Shown here: positions 17,824-25,361 of the stretch, in pieces
Layout of the letters: the number at the start of each line of letters is the position of its first letter
Numbering within the stretch: the stretch's first letter is position 1
Source: Alcaligenaceae bacterium
GTDB lineage: Bacteria > Pseudomonadota > Gammaproteobacteria > Burkholderiales > Burkholderiaceae_B
DNA: 48,291 nucleotides
Assembly (NCBI GenBank): GCA_947378965.1
Contig: CANCMG010000023.1
Span: forward strand, 1-48,291
Direction of reading: 5' to 3'
Position numbers and translations under genes: made by a program
The notes under the pieces: generated by a model
What the model saw: only the letters and a program-made list of their open reading frames with translations
What the model was told of the DNA's origin: nothing
The model's database searches: none

Positions 17824-18256
17824 TATTATCAAATATATCAAACCAAAAAATTCAAATAAATAATTAACATTCAACAAGTTTTATTTAATATTAATTTTTA
17901 CGACTTACAATCTCTTTCAGAATCAAACTTATCTTTTAATATAAGAATCTAGTTGCTTTTTTTGTTTTACGATTTGACCCAAATTACTATAAAAATAATA
18001 AAGTAGATATTTTTCAAATTGAATAATATATTTACAAGTACTGTAACGTTACAACCACTTACGATCAAACATAAAGCTCACTTTGAGTTTTTTGACAGGC
18101 GACTGACTGTTATCCCATCTAGAAATCACGATCACCACCAATACTTTAGCTATTATACCTAGGACCTACTCGCTTTTCCGAAGGAGTAAATAAGCCTGAA
18201 ATTTAATATTCAATTGACGCTAGCACACCAAACATTAATCCTGTGAGTCATCTCAG
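17824..18256. other. 433-bp AT-rich gene-free spacer at the left edge of the variable block
   Basis: No coding region is supported on either strand. The composition is strikingly AT-rich (runs such as AATATATTTACAAG and AAATAATTAACATT) compared with both flanks. No clear IS end or terminator was seen. It probably marks a recombination junction between conserved export genes and the acquired sugar genes, and may hold the promoter for the block. Confidence 0.5.
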
Positions 18257-18493
18257 ATGAGAATTGTAATTATAAGCAATAATTATCCGCCAAGAATAAT
18301 TGGTGGGGCTGTGGTAGTGGCGTCGGCGTATGCCGAAAAGTTTCAAAGTCTTGGAAATGAAGTGGTGGTCTTTGCCGCGGATGGCACTGGGTACATTCCG
18401 ACACTAGAAATCCACAAAGAGTTTTACAACAATGTATGGGTCTGGCGTGTTGGGATTAACGAAGCGATCGCTTCAATGGAGATGTACGCATGA
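18257..18493 (+). pseudogene. N-terminal remnant of a GT4 glycosyltransferase
   Basis: 78 codons that begin exactly like a GT4 family glycosyltransferase (MRIVIISNNYPPRIIGGAVV, then LGNEVVVFAADG and NVWVWRVGI) but stop after the first Rossmann strands; the family needs about 350-400 residues. The last codons overlap the next gene as ATGA (18490-18493). It is probably the 5' stump left by a deletion that joined it to the epimerase gene. It could still serve as a translated leader for that gene. No remainder of the GT4 is present downstream. Confidence 0.7.
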
Positions 18494-19473
18494 GTAAAAA
18501 TATATTAATTACCGGTGGTGCCGGGTTTGTAGGTCGACATTTCATCAAGCGATTTCTTGATGCTGGCGATAATGTTCACTGCGTCGATAGCATAGTTCCT
18601 CTAACAGGTGGCATTGAGCCAATTGATTGGCCACTCTTTATCCCACAAGACTATAGCAACTTCAAATTTTATAAGCAGGACTGTCGCGAGTATTTTAAAC
18701 AGCACAAATGCGAATATTTTGACTATGTATTTCATTTGGCCGCCATTGTTGGCGGACGTGAGATGATTGAATTTAACCCACTTGCTGTTGCTGAAGATTT
18801 ATCTATTGATGCCGAATTTTGGAATTGGGCGAAAGAGGCGAAACCGGGAAAAGTGATCTGCTTTAGTTCATCTGCAGCCTACCCCATCAAATTACAAAGG
18901 AGTTTAGGGTATGTCCTTCTGAAAGAAGATATGATTTCCTTTGAACATGATATCGGCATGCCTGACATGAGCTATGGCTGGGCTAAACTCACACATGAAT
19001 ATATCGGGAGGCTTGCTTATGAAAAACATGGGATTAAATCTGTTACATACCGACCGTTTTCTGGTTATGGTGAGGATCAGGATTTAGCATATCCTTTTCC
19101 CAGCATTTGTCGTCGTGTAATCAAAGAGAACGGCGCTAGGGAGATTACTGTATGGGGTACTGGCGATCAAATGCGAGATTTTATACACATTGAGGATTGT
19201 GTAGATGGTGTTTTACTAACCATGAACAAAATTGATAATGGTGATGCGTTGAACCTTTCGACGGGAGTTCTCACCAGTTTCAAGAGCTTTGCACTTAGTG
19301 CTGCTGAGATTTACGGATACTCACCGTATGTAATTGGAACTGCAACTAAACCAGAGGGGGTCTTCGCGCGTGGTGGAGATACAACAAAACAGAAAGACTT
19401 TGGCTTTACTTATTCAGTAAGCTTCGAAGAAGGAATAAAACGAGCTTTATCATACTTTGAAAAAAATAAATGA
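18490..19473 (+). CDS. NAD-dependent epimerase/dehydratase (extended SDR, nucleotide sugar)
   Basis: Cytosolic nucleotide-sugar-modifying enzyme of 327 residues. The Rossmann loop TGGAGFVG is at about residues 7-14, HLAAIVGGREM in the middle, FSSSAAYP carries the catalytic serine region, and the catalytic pair is Y162 and K166 in SYGWAK. The C-terminal pattern (VTYRPFSGYGEDQD, QMRDFIHIEDCVDGV) resembles GDP-mannose 3,5-epimerase and GDP-fucose synthase relatives. With manC in the locus, a GDP-sugar substrate is plausible but not proven. The start overlaps the stop of the truncated GT4 (ATGA), so translation is probably coupled. Confidence 0.85.
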   Translation: MSKNILITGGAGFVGRHFIKRFLDAGDNVHCVDSIVPLTGGIEPIDWPLFIPQDYSNFKFYKQDCREYFKQHKCEYFDYVFHLAAIVGGREMIEFNPLAVAEDLSIDAEFWNWAKEAKPGKVICFSSSAAYPIKLQRSLGYVLLKEDMISFEHDIGMPDMSYGWAKLTHEYIGRLAYEKHGIKSVTYRPFSGYGEDQDLAYPFPSICRRVIKENGAREITVWGTGDQMRDFIHIEDCVDGVLLTMNKIDNGDALNLSTGVLTSFKSFALSAAEIYGYSPYVIGTATKPEGVFARGGDTTKQKDFGFTYSVSFEEGIKRALSYFEKNK

Positions 19474-19509
19474 AATTTACCAACAAACAGTGATTATCTG
19501 AGAAGAGAT

Positions 19510-19779
19510 ATGGAACTAAACCTCAAAAAAATTCATCAGCTACTTGACGACGGAAATCTTATCGCAGCCCAAGACGTTTTTAGAAAAATGATTACGTCTT
19601 TGCCGAACAACAAAGTAATGTCACAAGTCATCATTCTCAAAGCTTATGAATTAGATAATGTTAAAAAACACCCATTTGATGGCCTTAATGTCAGGCAAGT
19701 CGAAGCACATAGCCTCTTAATTCGTCAACTATTAATTGAAAATCATGAAGAATTTGATCGTAGGGTTTCAAGACTGTGA
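19510..19779 (+). CDS. Small hypothetical protein coupled to the following glycosyltransferase
   Basis: 89 residues, no signal peptide, mostly predicted helix (LKKIHQLLDDGNLIAAQDVFRKMI is TPR-like), ending in a basic tail. I do not recognise the family. A purine-rich AGAAGAGAT precedes the ATG, and its stop overlaps the next start as TGATG (19777-19781), so the two are probably made together. It may be a helical helper of the glycosyltransferase. Confidence 0.6.
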   Translation: MELNLKKIHQLLDDGNLIAAQDVFRKMITSLPNNKVMSQVIILKAYELDNVKKHPFDGLNVRQVEAHSLLIRQLLIENHEEFDRRVSRL

Positions 19780-21992
19780 TGCATAATATTAATAGACCTA
19801 AGCTTCACATTAATGATTTTGCGCGTCACGTTACTTCTGATGTGGGAGATACGTTGTGCCCAATAATTTTGGTTACGAGGCGACCCGATGGAACTGGCCT
19901 ATATCAGCTCTACAAAGGTGTTGTAAGCGCGCTAGAAGGCTCCGTTCCAATAAAGACACTTTTTTTGGGCGATAACGCGAATATAGACAACATCCGTAGT
20001 CTTGCGTGGGAGATTGGGGCTTCTAGTGTAATATTTTGTGAAGCTTTTTATCACCTTATTTCACCCTCAGAACTGAAACAACTTAAAGATGAGGTTTTTC
20101 TCAAAGTGGGGCTGATACACGCTTGGGATTCAACGGAACTCGATCCTCGGGATGTGAATTGCATTGAAGAAAGCGTTGATGTTTTATTTTCTATATGTGC
20201 AGAATTTACTGGAATCTGGCGAAGTCAACTTTCGCCCAAAATCCTTTTGCGGGATCTTCGAGTGCCGCTTTCTCACGGTGCTCATGAGACATTGGCACCT
20301 TTAAGGCGGCGCATATTCAAGGACAATGACAATTATTCAGTAAGCATTTTAAGTGTGGCCAGTTATCACCCAAGAAAAAATCACGATCTAGCTATTCATG
20401 CGGTAAAACAATTGTTGGATAGTGGTGTAAGTTGTACCCTGAGAATTCATAGTAATCTTGACCAAGGCGAATTCTTAAAAATAAAATCGATTGGTGAAAA
20501 TCTTTTAGGCAGTAACTTTCTTGCTACTCTTGGTGAACTTACAAGTAATGAGTTAATAAATTTGTATCATAAAAGCGATTTGTACTTATCTTGCTCTCAA
20601 GGCGAAGGATGCAACATAGGGCTTCGAGCGGCAATGTCAAGTGGTATGCCTGTTGTGTTTACAAACATACCCGGCCATAGAGATCTGCTGGATTTCAAAA
20701 TCGGCACATTCCCAGTAGATGCTAACCAGAAAGTTCCGGGAATCTATCCTGAGCGCTCTAAGCAGTTGTTTGGATACCAGATGAAGGCCACCTCGCAGGA
20801 TGTAGCGAGCGCACTCATCGATGCTAACAATTATGCTGCATCCGATAATTACAGGCCTTTGGGTATATCTGAGCAGATCTTCAGTCAGGACGAGCGGCGT
20901 TCAAAATTATATCTGTGGGATCTGTTAGCATCCAGCAATATTTTGAGCACTCATCAGAGACTTGGCGCAGGCCGATCTAGACAACTTGATAGTTTTAGTG
21001 ATGTGCTGGTTGTGCCATCTCTGGATGCAGGTTTCTTCAGTATTGTTAATACCTATATTTCCCATAAGCTTTTCTGGGAATACCCTTGTTTATACGACAA
21101 AGTAGTCCCATTTTGGTCACCAGAAATGGTCTCTTTGGCTACGGGTAAACCATTTGATAAATTCACATCTTACTGTTATTCAAGACTGGAAGATGGCAAT
21201 GCATTTGAACATCTATTTGGTAATCGTAATGCGGCTAATATAGAGAATCTTGATTATGCAAAATGTACCTTCGCTGGAACTTCTGCAAACGCAAAGGTCG
21301 ATCCTAATTTAACTTACACTCACTCCGAAAAACTGTACAAGTCCGCACTGTTTATGGCTTGGCGACATGAGATGAGCCGGATCTGTTGGGATAATTTCCG
21401 CTTTCAGCCAAATATAGTTCTTGAGGCGACGGACATTCTTCACCAAGTACGTCAATATGATCACACCATGGCAATGCATGTTCGCCACCCTAGTCATGCG
21501 ATGGAGCAGCGTGACAAATCTATTGCATTGGTTGAGGATTACATTAGTGTTGCGCAGGGATGGATTGCCAACAGTCCTTGTGGTGAGTCATGTGCTATTG
21601 TTCTGGCAACAGATCAAGAGGAGGTTGTATTCGAATTTGAAAAGAACTTTCCGGGTCAGGTTATTTATCGCCAAGATGTATCGCGCGTTTCCATAGACAA
21701 CTCAAAAAATGAAAAGACGGTAGCCGGCGACGACAAACTGAAGGAAGGTAGGCAAATTCAACACCTGATGGCTAGCAATTTGGCAGGCTGGAACCTTAAA
21801 AATGCATCTGATGTGATTGCTGATGTTTTACTACTTTCTATGGCTGATTCTCTAGTACATGTTAATAGTAATATTGCCACAATAGTTTCAGTTTTCAATC
21901 CTAGTATTGCTATGCATCATATTAAGAGTGGAGACAATTTTCAGAAACTGATTGCTAGGACAAGGCTCTTAAAAGCTTTCCCAGCCTATTAA
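19779..21992 (+). CDS. GT4 glycosyltransferase fused to a fucosyltransferase-like (GT-B) domain
   Basis: 737 residues from ATG 19779 (a GTG 3 nt earlier is possible). Residues about 180-330 carry a GT4 C-terminal half: SVASYHPRKNHDLAIHAVKQ, then CSQGEGCNIGLRAAMSSGMPVV near 275. The second half (about 400-737) has the hallmarks of the alpha-1,6-fucosyltransferase/NodZ superfamily: MAMHVRHPSH at about 565 (H567, R569), the strand CAIVLATDQEEVV, and VLLLSMADSLVHVNSNIATIV near the end. It probably adds two successive sugars, one possibly fucose-like, to the capsule repeat unit. An IS inserted 12 bp after its stop. Confidence 0.75.
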   Translation: MHNINRPKLHINDFARHVTSDVGDTLCPIILVTRRPDGTGLYQLYKGVVSALEGSVPIKTLFLGDNANIDNIRSLAWEIGASSVIFCEAFYHLISPSELKQLKDEVFLKVGLIHAWDSTELDPRDVNCIEESVDVLFSICAEFTGIWRSQLSPKILLRDLRVPLSHGAHETLAPLRRRIFKDNDNYSVSILSVASYHPRKNHDLAIHAVKQLLDSGVSCTLRIHSNLDQGEFLKIKSIGENLLGSNFLATLGELTSNELINLYHKSDLYLSCSQGEGCNIGLRAAMSSGMPVVFTNIPGHRDLLDFKIGTFPVDANQKVPGIYPERSKQLFGYQMKATSQDVASALIDANNYAASDNYRPLGISEQIFSQDERRSKLYLWDLLASSNILSTHQRLGAGRSRQLDSFSDVLVVPSLDAGFFSIVNTYISHKLFWEYPCLYDKVVPFWSPEMVSLATGKPFDKFTSYCYSRLEDGNAFEHLFGNRNAANIENLDYAKCTFAGTSANAKVDPNLTYTHSEKLYKSALFMAWRHEMSRICWDNFRFQPNIVLEATDILHQVRQYDHTMAMHVRHPSHAMEQRDKSIALVEDYISVAQGWIANSPCGESCAIVLATDQEEVVFEFEKNFPGQVIYRQDVSRVSIDNSKNEKTVAGDDKLKEGRQIQHLMASNLAGWNLKNASDVIADVLLLSMADSLVHVNSNIATIVSVFNPSIAMHHIKSGDNFQKLIARTRLLKAFPAY

Positions 21993-21995
21993 TAT

Positions 21996-22004
21996 AAAAA
22001 TTAT
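21996..22004. repeat. 9-bp target site duplication, left copy
   Basis: AAAAATTAT directly abuts the left terminal inverted repeat and recurs at 23355-23363. Confidence 0.9.
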
Positions 22005-22023
22005 CACTAGTGTCCCAACGTTT
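22005..22023 (+). repeat. IS left terminal inverted repeat
   Basis: 19 bp, exact inverse of 23336-23354. Confidence 0.93.
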
Positions 22024-22146
22024 CACAATGAAAGCGCGGTAAATAATTGATTTTCATGAATAAATCCGATTTTTTCTGTGTCCACGATTTGAATTTGATT
22101 TCGTGGATAGGTCATCATTCGCAGATGTTATCTGACGAGGGTGATC

Positions 22147-23352
22147 ATGCATTCGGGACAATTGGTATTCGCTCAAGTGATGGCCTATTTGCCACTCAAA
22201 GCCTTCAGTCGGATGGTCGCCGCACGACGTGCTCAACACAAAGTTCAAGATTTCAGTTGTCTGGATCAATTCTTGGTACTGGCCTTTGCTGAACTGACGG
22301 CTCGCGAATCGCTGCGCGATATCGACATAAATTTGCGAACTCAGGGCAAACATTTTTATCACATAGGTTTGCGCTGCAAGACGGTTTCTCGCAACACGCT
22401 GGCCAACGCAAATTGTGTCAGGCCGTGGGAAGTTTTTGCAGACCTGGCTCATCATTTGATCAAAACGGCGCGCGTACTTTACGCCGACGAACCGACGAAC
22501 TCGGAACTGAAGTCGTTGATGGGCGCTACGGTGTACGCACTCGACTCGACGACGATAGATTTGTGTTTGAGCCTGTTCAACTGGGATACTTTTCGAACGG
22601 CTAAAGCGGCAGTCAAGCTTCACACGTTGATAGATTGGAAGGGCTCTATTCCAAGCTTTATTCATATCAGCGACGGCAAAATGCACGACGTCAAAATACT
22701 CGACCTGCTCTGCGAGCAAGGCTACATCGAGGCTGGCGCGTTTTATGTCATGGACAAAGCCTACGTTGACTTCGCACGATCCTACAAATTGCACACGGCG
22801 AGAGCCTTCTTTGTGACGCGTGCGAAAGGCAATATACATACAGACTTGATTCAAACGTTTCCCGTTGGAAAGGTCATTGGGTTCGTCAGCGATCATCACG
22901 TTCGATTGGCCGACGTTCTGTCCAAGGTTCGCTACCCCGAACCACTCAGGTGTGTAACGTTCATAGATGTCGAGACTGGCAAGACGTTCGAGTTTTTGAC
23001 CAACAACTTTGCACTGCCCGCCATCACGATTTGCGCTCTTTACAAGCAACGATGGCAAGTAGAGTTGTTTTTTAAATGGATCAAACAGCACCTTCGCATC
23101 AAGGCTTTTTACGGCAACACAGAGAACGCCGTCAAGACCCGGATATGGGTCGCCATCGCGACCTACGTCTCGATTGCAATCATGAAGAAGCGGTTGAATC
23201 TGAAACATTCTCTCTACGAAATTCTCCGCGTACTGGATCTGAACATGTTTGAAATGACCTCTATCGAAACGTTACTCGGGCGGCCCGTTGAACCTACCGA
23301 ACTATCGGATTATCCTATTCAACAAGACCTGTTCCAAACGTTGGGACACTAG
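22147..23352 (+). CDS. IS4-family transposase (DUF4372 N-terminus)
   Basis: 401 residues from ATG 22147, preferred over GTG 22141. The N-terminal domain (QLVFAQVMAYLPLKAFSRMV, then RESLRDIDINLRTQG) is the DUF4372 type common in this IS4 subgroup. The DDE catalytic residues are visible: the first D in YALDSTTIDL, the second in YVMDKAYVDF, and the glutamate in the Y-x2-R-x3-E-x6-K signature YKQRWQVELFFKWIKQ. The stop codon TAG lies inside the right inverted repeat, so the element wastes no sequence. The frame is undamaged. Confidence 0.95.
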   Translation: MHSGQLVFAQVMAYLPLKAFSRMVAARRAQHKVQDFSCLDQFLVLAFAELTARESLRDIDINLRTQGKHFYHIGLRCKTVSRNTLANANCVRPWEVFADLAHHLIKTARVLYADEPTNSELKSLMGATVYALDSTTIDLCLSLFNWDTFRTAKAAVKLHTLIDWKGSIPSFIHISDGKMHDVKILDLLCEQGYIEAGAFYVMDKAYVDFARSYKLHTARAFFVTRAKGNIHTDLIQTFPVGKVIGFVSDHHVRLADVLSKVRYPEPLRCVTFIDVETGKTFEFLTNNFALPAITICALYKQRWQVELFFKWIKQHLRIKAFYGNTENAVKTRIWVAIATYVSIAIMKKRLNLKHSLYEILRVLDLNMFEMTSIETLLGRPVEPTELSDYPIQQDLFQTLGH

Positions 23353-23354
23353 TG
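23336..23354 (-). repeat. IS right terminal inverted repeat
   Basis: 19 bp, exact inverse of 22005-22023; contains the transposase stop codon. Confidence 0.93.
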
Positions 23355-23363
23355 AAAAATTAT
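23355..23363. repeat. 9-bp target site duplication, right copy
   Basis: AAAAATTAT, identical to 21996-22004. Confidence 0.9.
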
Positions 23364-23515
23364 CAGTAATGTTCGGTTAAGCTGGGTTGTTTTTCAGTAA
23401 ACGCCAATACCGTCTTAGTCTACATGCCGATTTTACTTGATGTCGATTTGAATTAAGATCCTTCATTTTTTGTGAAAATTCCAAAGAGTTAACCTCTTGA
23501 AATATCTCACGTGCT
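23361..23515 (+). mobile_element. Decayed left end of an IS4-type element (copy A)
   Basis: About 150 bp align with 24804-24950, an IS left end, at an offset near 1442. Shared strings include GGTTAAgCtGGGT, CCGATTTTAcTTgATG, CGATTTGAATT and CTTCATTTTT. No transposase frame remains. It begins right where the intact IS inserted. The following 140 bp up to the FkbM start contain no gene. Confidence 0.7.
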
Positions 23516-23657
23516 ACTGAGATTATCGATGTCAGTATTTGAGAAAACCGAGCTTTTAAATCTCTTCTAATACAATGGATTCGCTTCTGATCTACTCGAA
23601 TCAGCTAACCATATGGATCTATAAGTAAATTAATCGGACATAAAGTGAAATTATACA

Positions 23658-24812
23658 ATGATAAATATTCCAAATAAAAGTACAGAGCTAGTTATTATGG
23701 ATGCTTTGTTTATATTAACTCGTGATTATAATTTTCCAAAAATAATAATTGATGTCGGGGCTAACTCTAACGCAACAATATCAACTCCGTTTATCGCGGA
23801 GGGGTGGAGTGCCTTACTTATCGAGCCACAGAAAAGTTGCATTGAACTCTTATTGAACAGATTCGATGCTAATTCATCCGTTGATATTTTGCGCTGTGGC
23901 TGCTCGGATGAAGAGACGACACTTCGTCTGTACTATGCAAAAGAGGGTGAGGGATCGGAACTGGCGACATTTAGTCAATCAGATGATCCATGGATGTCGA
24001 TGGTTAGAAATAAAAATCACTACGAAGATATTGCAGTACGTCGATTATCTGACATCATAGACTCTAAGCCGAATTTTGAGAATATTGGGATACTAAAAGT
24101 TGACACAGAAAGCTTCGATTACAAGGTCATACTCGGAGTTGATTTCAATAGGCATCACCCAAAAATTATCATAACCGAGGAGTATCTTTGGAATGTAGAT
24201 GATGTTACTGCAAAACATAAGTTACTAGAATATTCTGGGTATGTATGCCTTGGCTGGAGTGGATATAATACTATTTGGATATGCCGACAGTTCTTCAAAA
24301 TATCATGGACTGATATTGGACTATGGCCGTGGCTGAAGAGAATAAATCGCTCACATCCAATAATAGCTTTATTGCCTGAACTTCATAATATCGACGAATT
24401 GATTGACTGCAGCCGATATTGGGACAATTGTCTATCTGAGTTGGATATATTAATCTCAGCAAGAGATATCAAATCAACTCCAAGTGCCCATTTTACAATT
24501 CCTATCGCTATCTCAAACTTCGGTTTAAGACTAATACCGTCTTTACCTAATCTAAATTCCAATGAGCTTATACAAATTAGTTATCACATCAAAGAAGGGA
24601 ATGATTATGTACTGTGGGATGGAATTAAGACGAATTTAGGTTCAGATATTAAGCCAAGTGACTCGGTTATTTTAGATATGAATTTTGTAGCCCCGAGCAA
24701 TCCGGGTAAATACTTGATTGAAATTGACTTGGTTGTTGAGGGAGTTGCTTGGTATTCTTCAAAAGTAAATAGTTCTCCTTGTTGTATTTCATTAACTATA
24801 AATAATCACTAG
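23658..24812 (+). CDS. FkbM-family methyltransferase with C-terminal sugar-binding-like beta-sandwich
   Basis: 384 residues. The N-terminal FkbM core has IIIDVGANSNATIS (about 30), LLIEPQKSCIELL, and GILKVDTESFDYKVILGVDF, typical of O-methyltransferases that modify sugars. Residues about 275-384 form a beta-rich domain with YVLWDGIKTNLGSDIKPSD and YLIEIDLVVEGVAWYSSK, a pattern seen in domains attached to polysaccharide enzymes. Its base composition is AT-rich like the rest of the block. The TAG stop (24810-24812) lies within the CACTAGTGTCC terminus of the downstream IS relic, so the last residues may have been replaced by the insertion. It is flanked on both sides by copies of the same IS end. 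Confidence 0.83.
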   Translation: MINIPNKSTELVIMDALFILTRDYNFPKIIIDVGANSNATISTPFIAEGWSALLIEPQKSCIELLLNRFDANSSVDILRCGCSDEETTLRLYYAKEGEGSELATFSQSDDPWMSMVRNKNHYEDIAVRRLSDIIDSKPNFENIGILKVDTESFDYKVILGVDFNRHHPKIIITEEYLWNVDDVTAKHKLLEYSGYVCLGWSGYNTIWICRQFFKISWTDIGLWPWLKRINRSHPIIALLPELHNIDELIDCSRYWDNCLSELDILISARDIKSTPSAHFTIPIAISNFGLRLIPSLPNLNSNELIQISYHIKEGNDYVLWDGIKTNLGSDIKPSDSVILDMNFVAPSNPGKYLIEIDLVVEGVAWYSSKVNSSPCCISLTINNH

Positions 24813-25076
24813 TGTCCGTTAAACCGGGTAAATTTTGAGTAAGAGCCAGTATTTGCGCGGCTTAGCGGCCGATTTTATTTAATGCCGATTTGAATTCAAA
24901 TTCTTCATTTTTGTGTAATTTCCTAGGGATTAGCCTCTGGGGGATTTTGCATGAATGTCGGCAAGACGTTGTTTGCGCAGATTATGGAGTTCGTGCCGTG
25001 GACGAGCTTTGGTCGGATCGTCGATCGTTACGGCGACAACTCGGGCGTTCGCCGCTTCCCCCCGCTGTCAGCATAG
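24806..25076 (+). mobile_element. Truncated IS4-type element, left end with transposase start (copy B)
   Basis: The terminus CACTAGTGTCCGTTAAACCG opens the relic and shares its first 11 bases with the intact IS. A 145-bp leader and then a recognisable transposase N-terminus follow. The right end and most of the gene are gone; no matching right terminus is seen before manC. Confidence 0.78.
24951..25076 (+). pseudogene. IS4-family transposase, first 41 codons only
   Basis: MNVGKTLFAQIMEFVPWTSF and GRIVDRYGDNSGVRRF are the classic start of IS4/DUF4372 transposases (about 380 residues when whole). After that the frame leaves the family and ends at TAG 25074-25076. Confidence 0.82.
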
Positions 25077-25361
25077 TTGGTAACTTTCCGCTTTAGGTAC
25101 CTTAACCAACTTGGAGGTCTAGACCAAACTATGCGATAACCGCGTACCGTTTGATGAGCAGCGATATTTTTTGTATCTGATCAAGCAGACGAACGAGCGA
25201 ACGCTTCAAGTTTTCGGCGAATAACTTTCCAGCGGTGTGGCGTCTAGTTAACCATTTGTAGCGATTCGCTGCACCACGATTATTTCTTAAATTATGCAGT
25301 AGAACCTCTAAGGTATTGATACGCGTTAAGTAACACTAATTGAACAGGATTGACGATTTCC
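25077..25361. other. Gene-free junction between IS relic and manC
   Basis: No gene recognised. CATAGTTGGT near 25072 and ACCAAACTATG near 25124 form a loose inverted pair. Composition returns to that of the conserved capsule genes towards manC, so the right edge of the variable block lies here. The manC promoter is expected in this stretch. Confidence 0.45.

Larger units (their letters stand above)
22005..23354 (+). mobile_element. Complete IS4-family insertion sequence (1350 bp)
   Basis: Perfect 19-bp terminal inverted repeats CACTAGTGTCCCAACGTTT (22005-22023 and complement 23336-23354), a single transposase gene filling the interior, and a 9-bp perfect target duplication on each side. The TIR itself begins with the palindrome CACTAGTG. 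Intact ends, an open transposase frame and an exact duplication indicate a recent insertion that may still be mobile. Confidence 0.95.

Noticed and set aside
18077-18087. CTCACTTTGAG as a fourth regulator site
   Set aside because: The arms and spacing differ from the three good sites, and the AT-rich setting makes chance likely.
22054-23208. Long antisense open frame (384 codons) across the IS
   Set aside because: It is the mirror of the transposase gene, with no family motif, and the + strand frame has clear DDE residues.
23361-25076. Functional composite transposon around FkbM
   Set aside because: Both IS copies are truncated left ends without right termini, so there is no mobilisable unit.
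24890-25096. 68-codon frame in the IS relic
   Set aside because: It is out of frame with the recognisable transposase start at 24951 and shows no domain.
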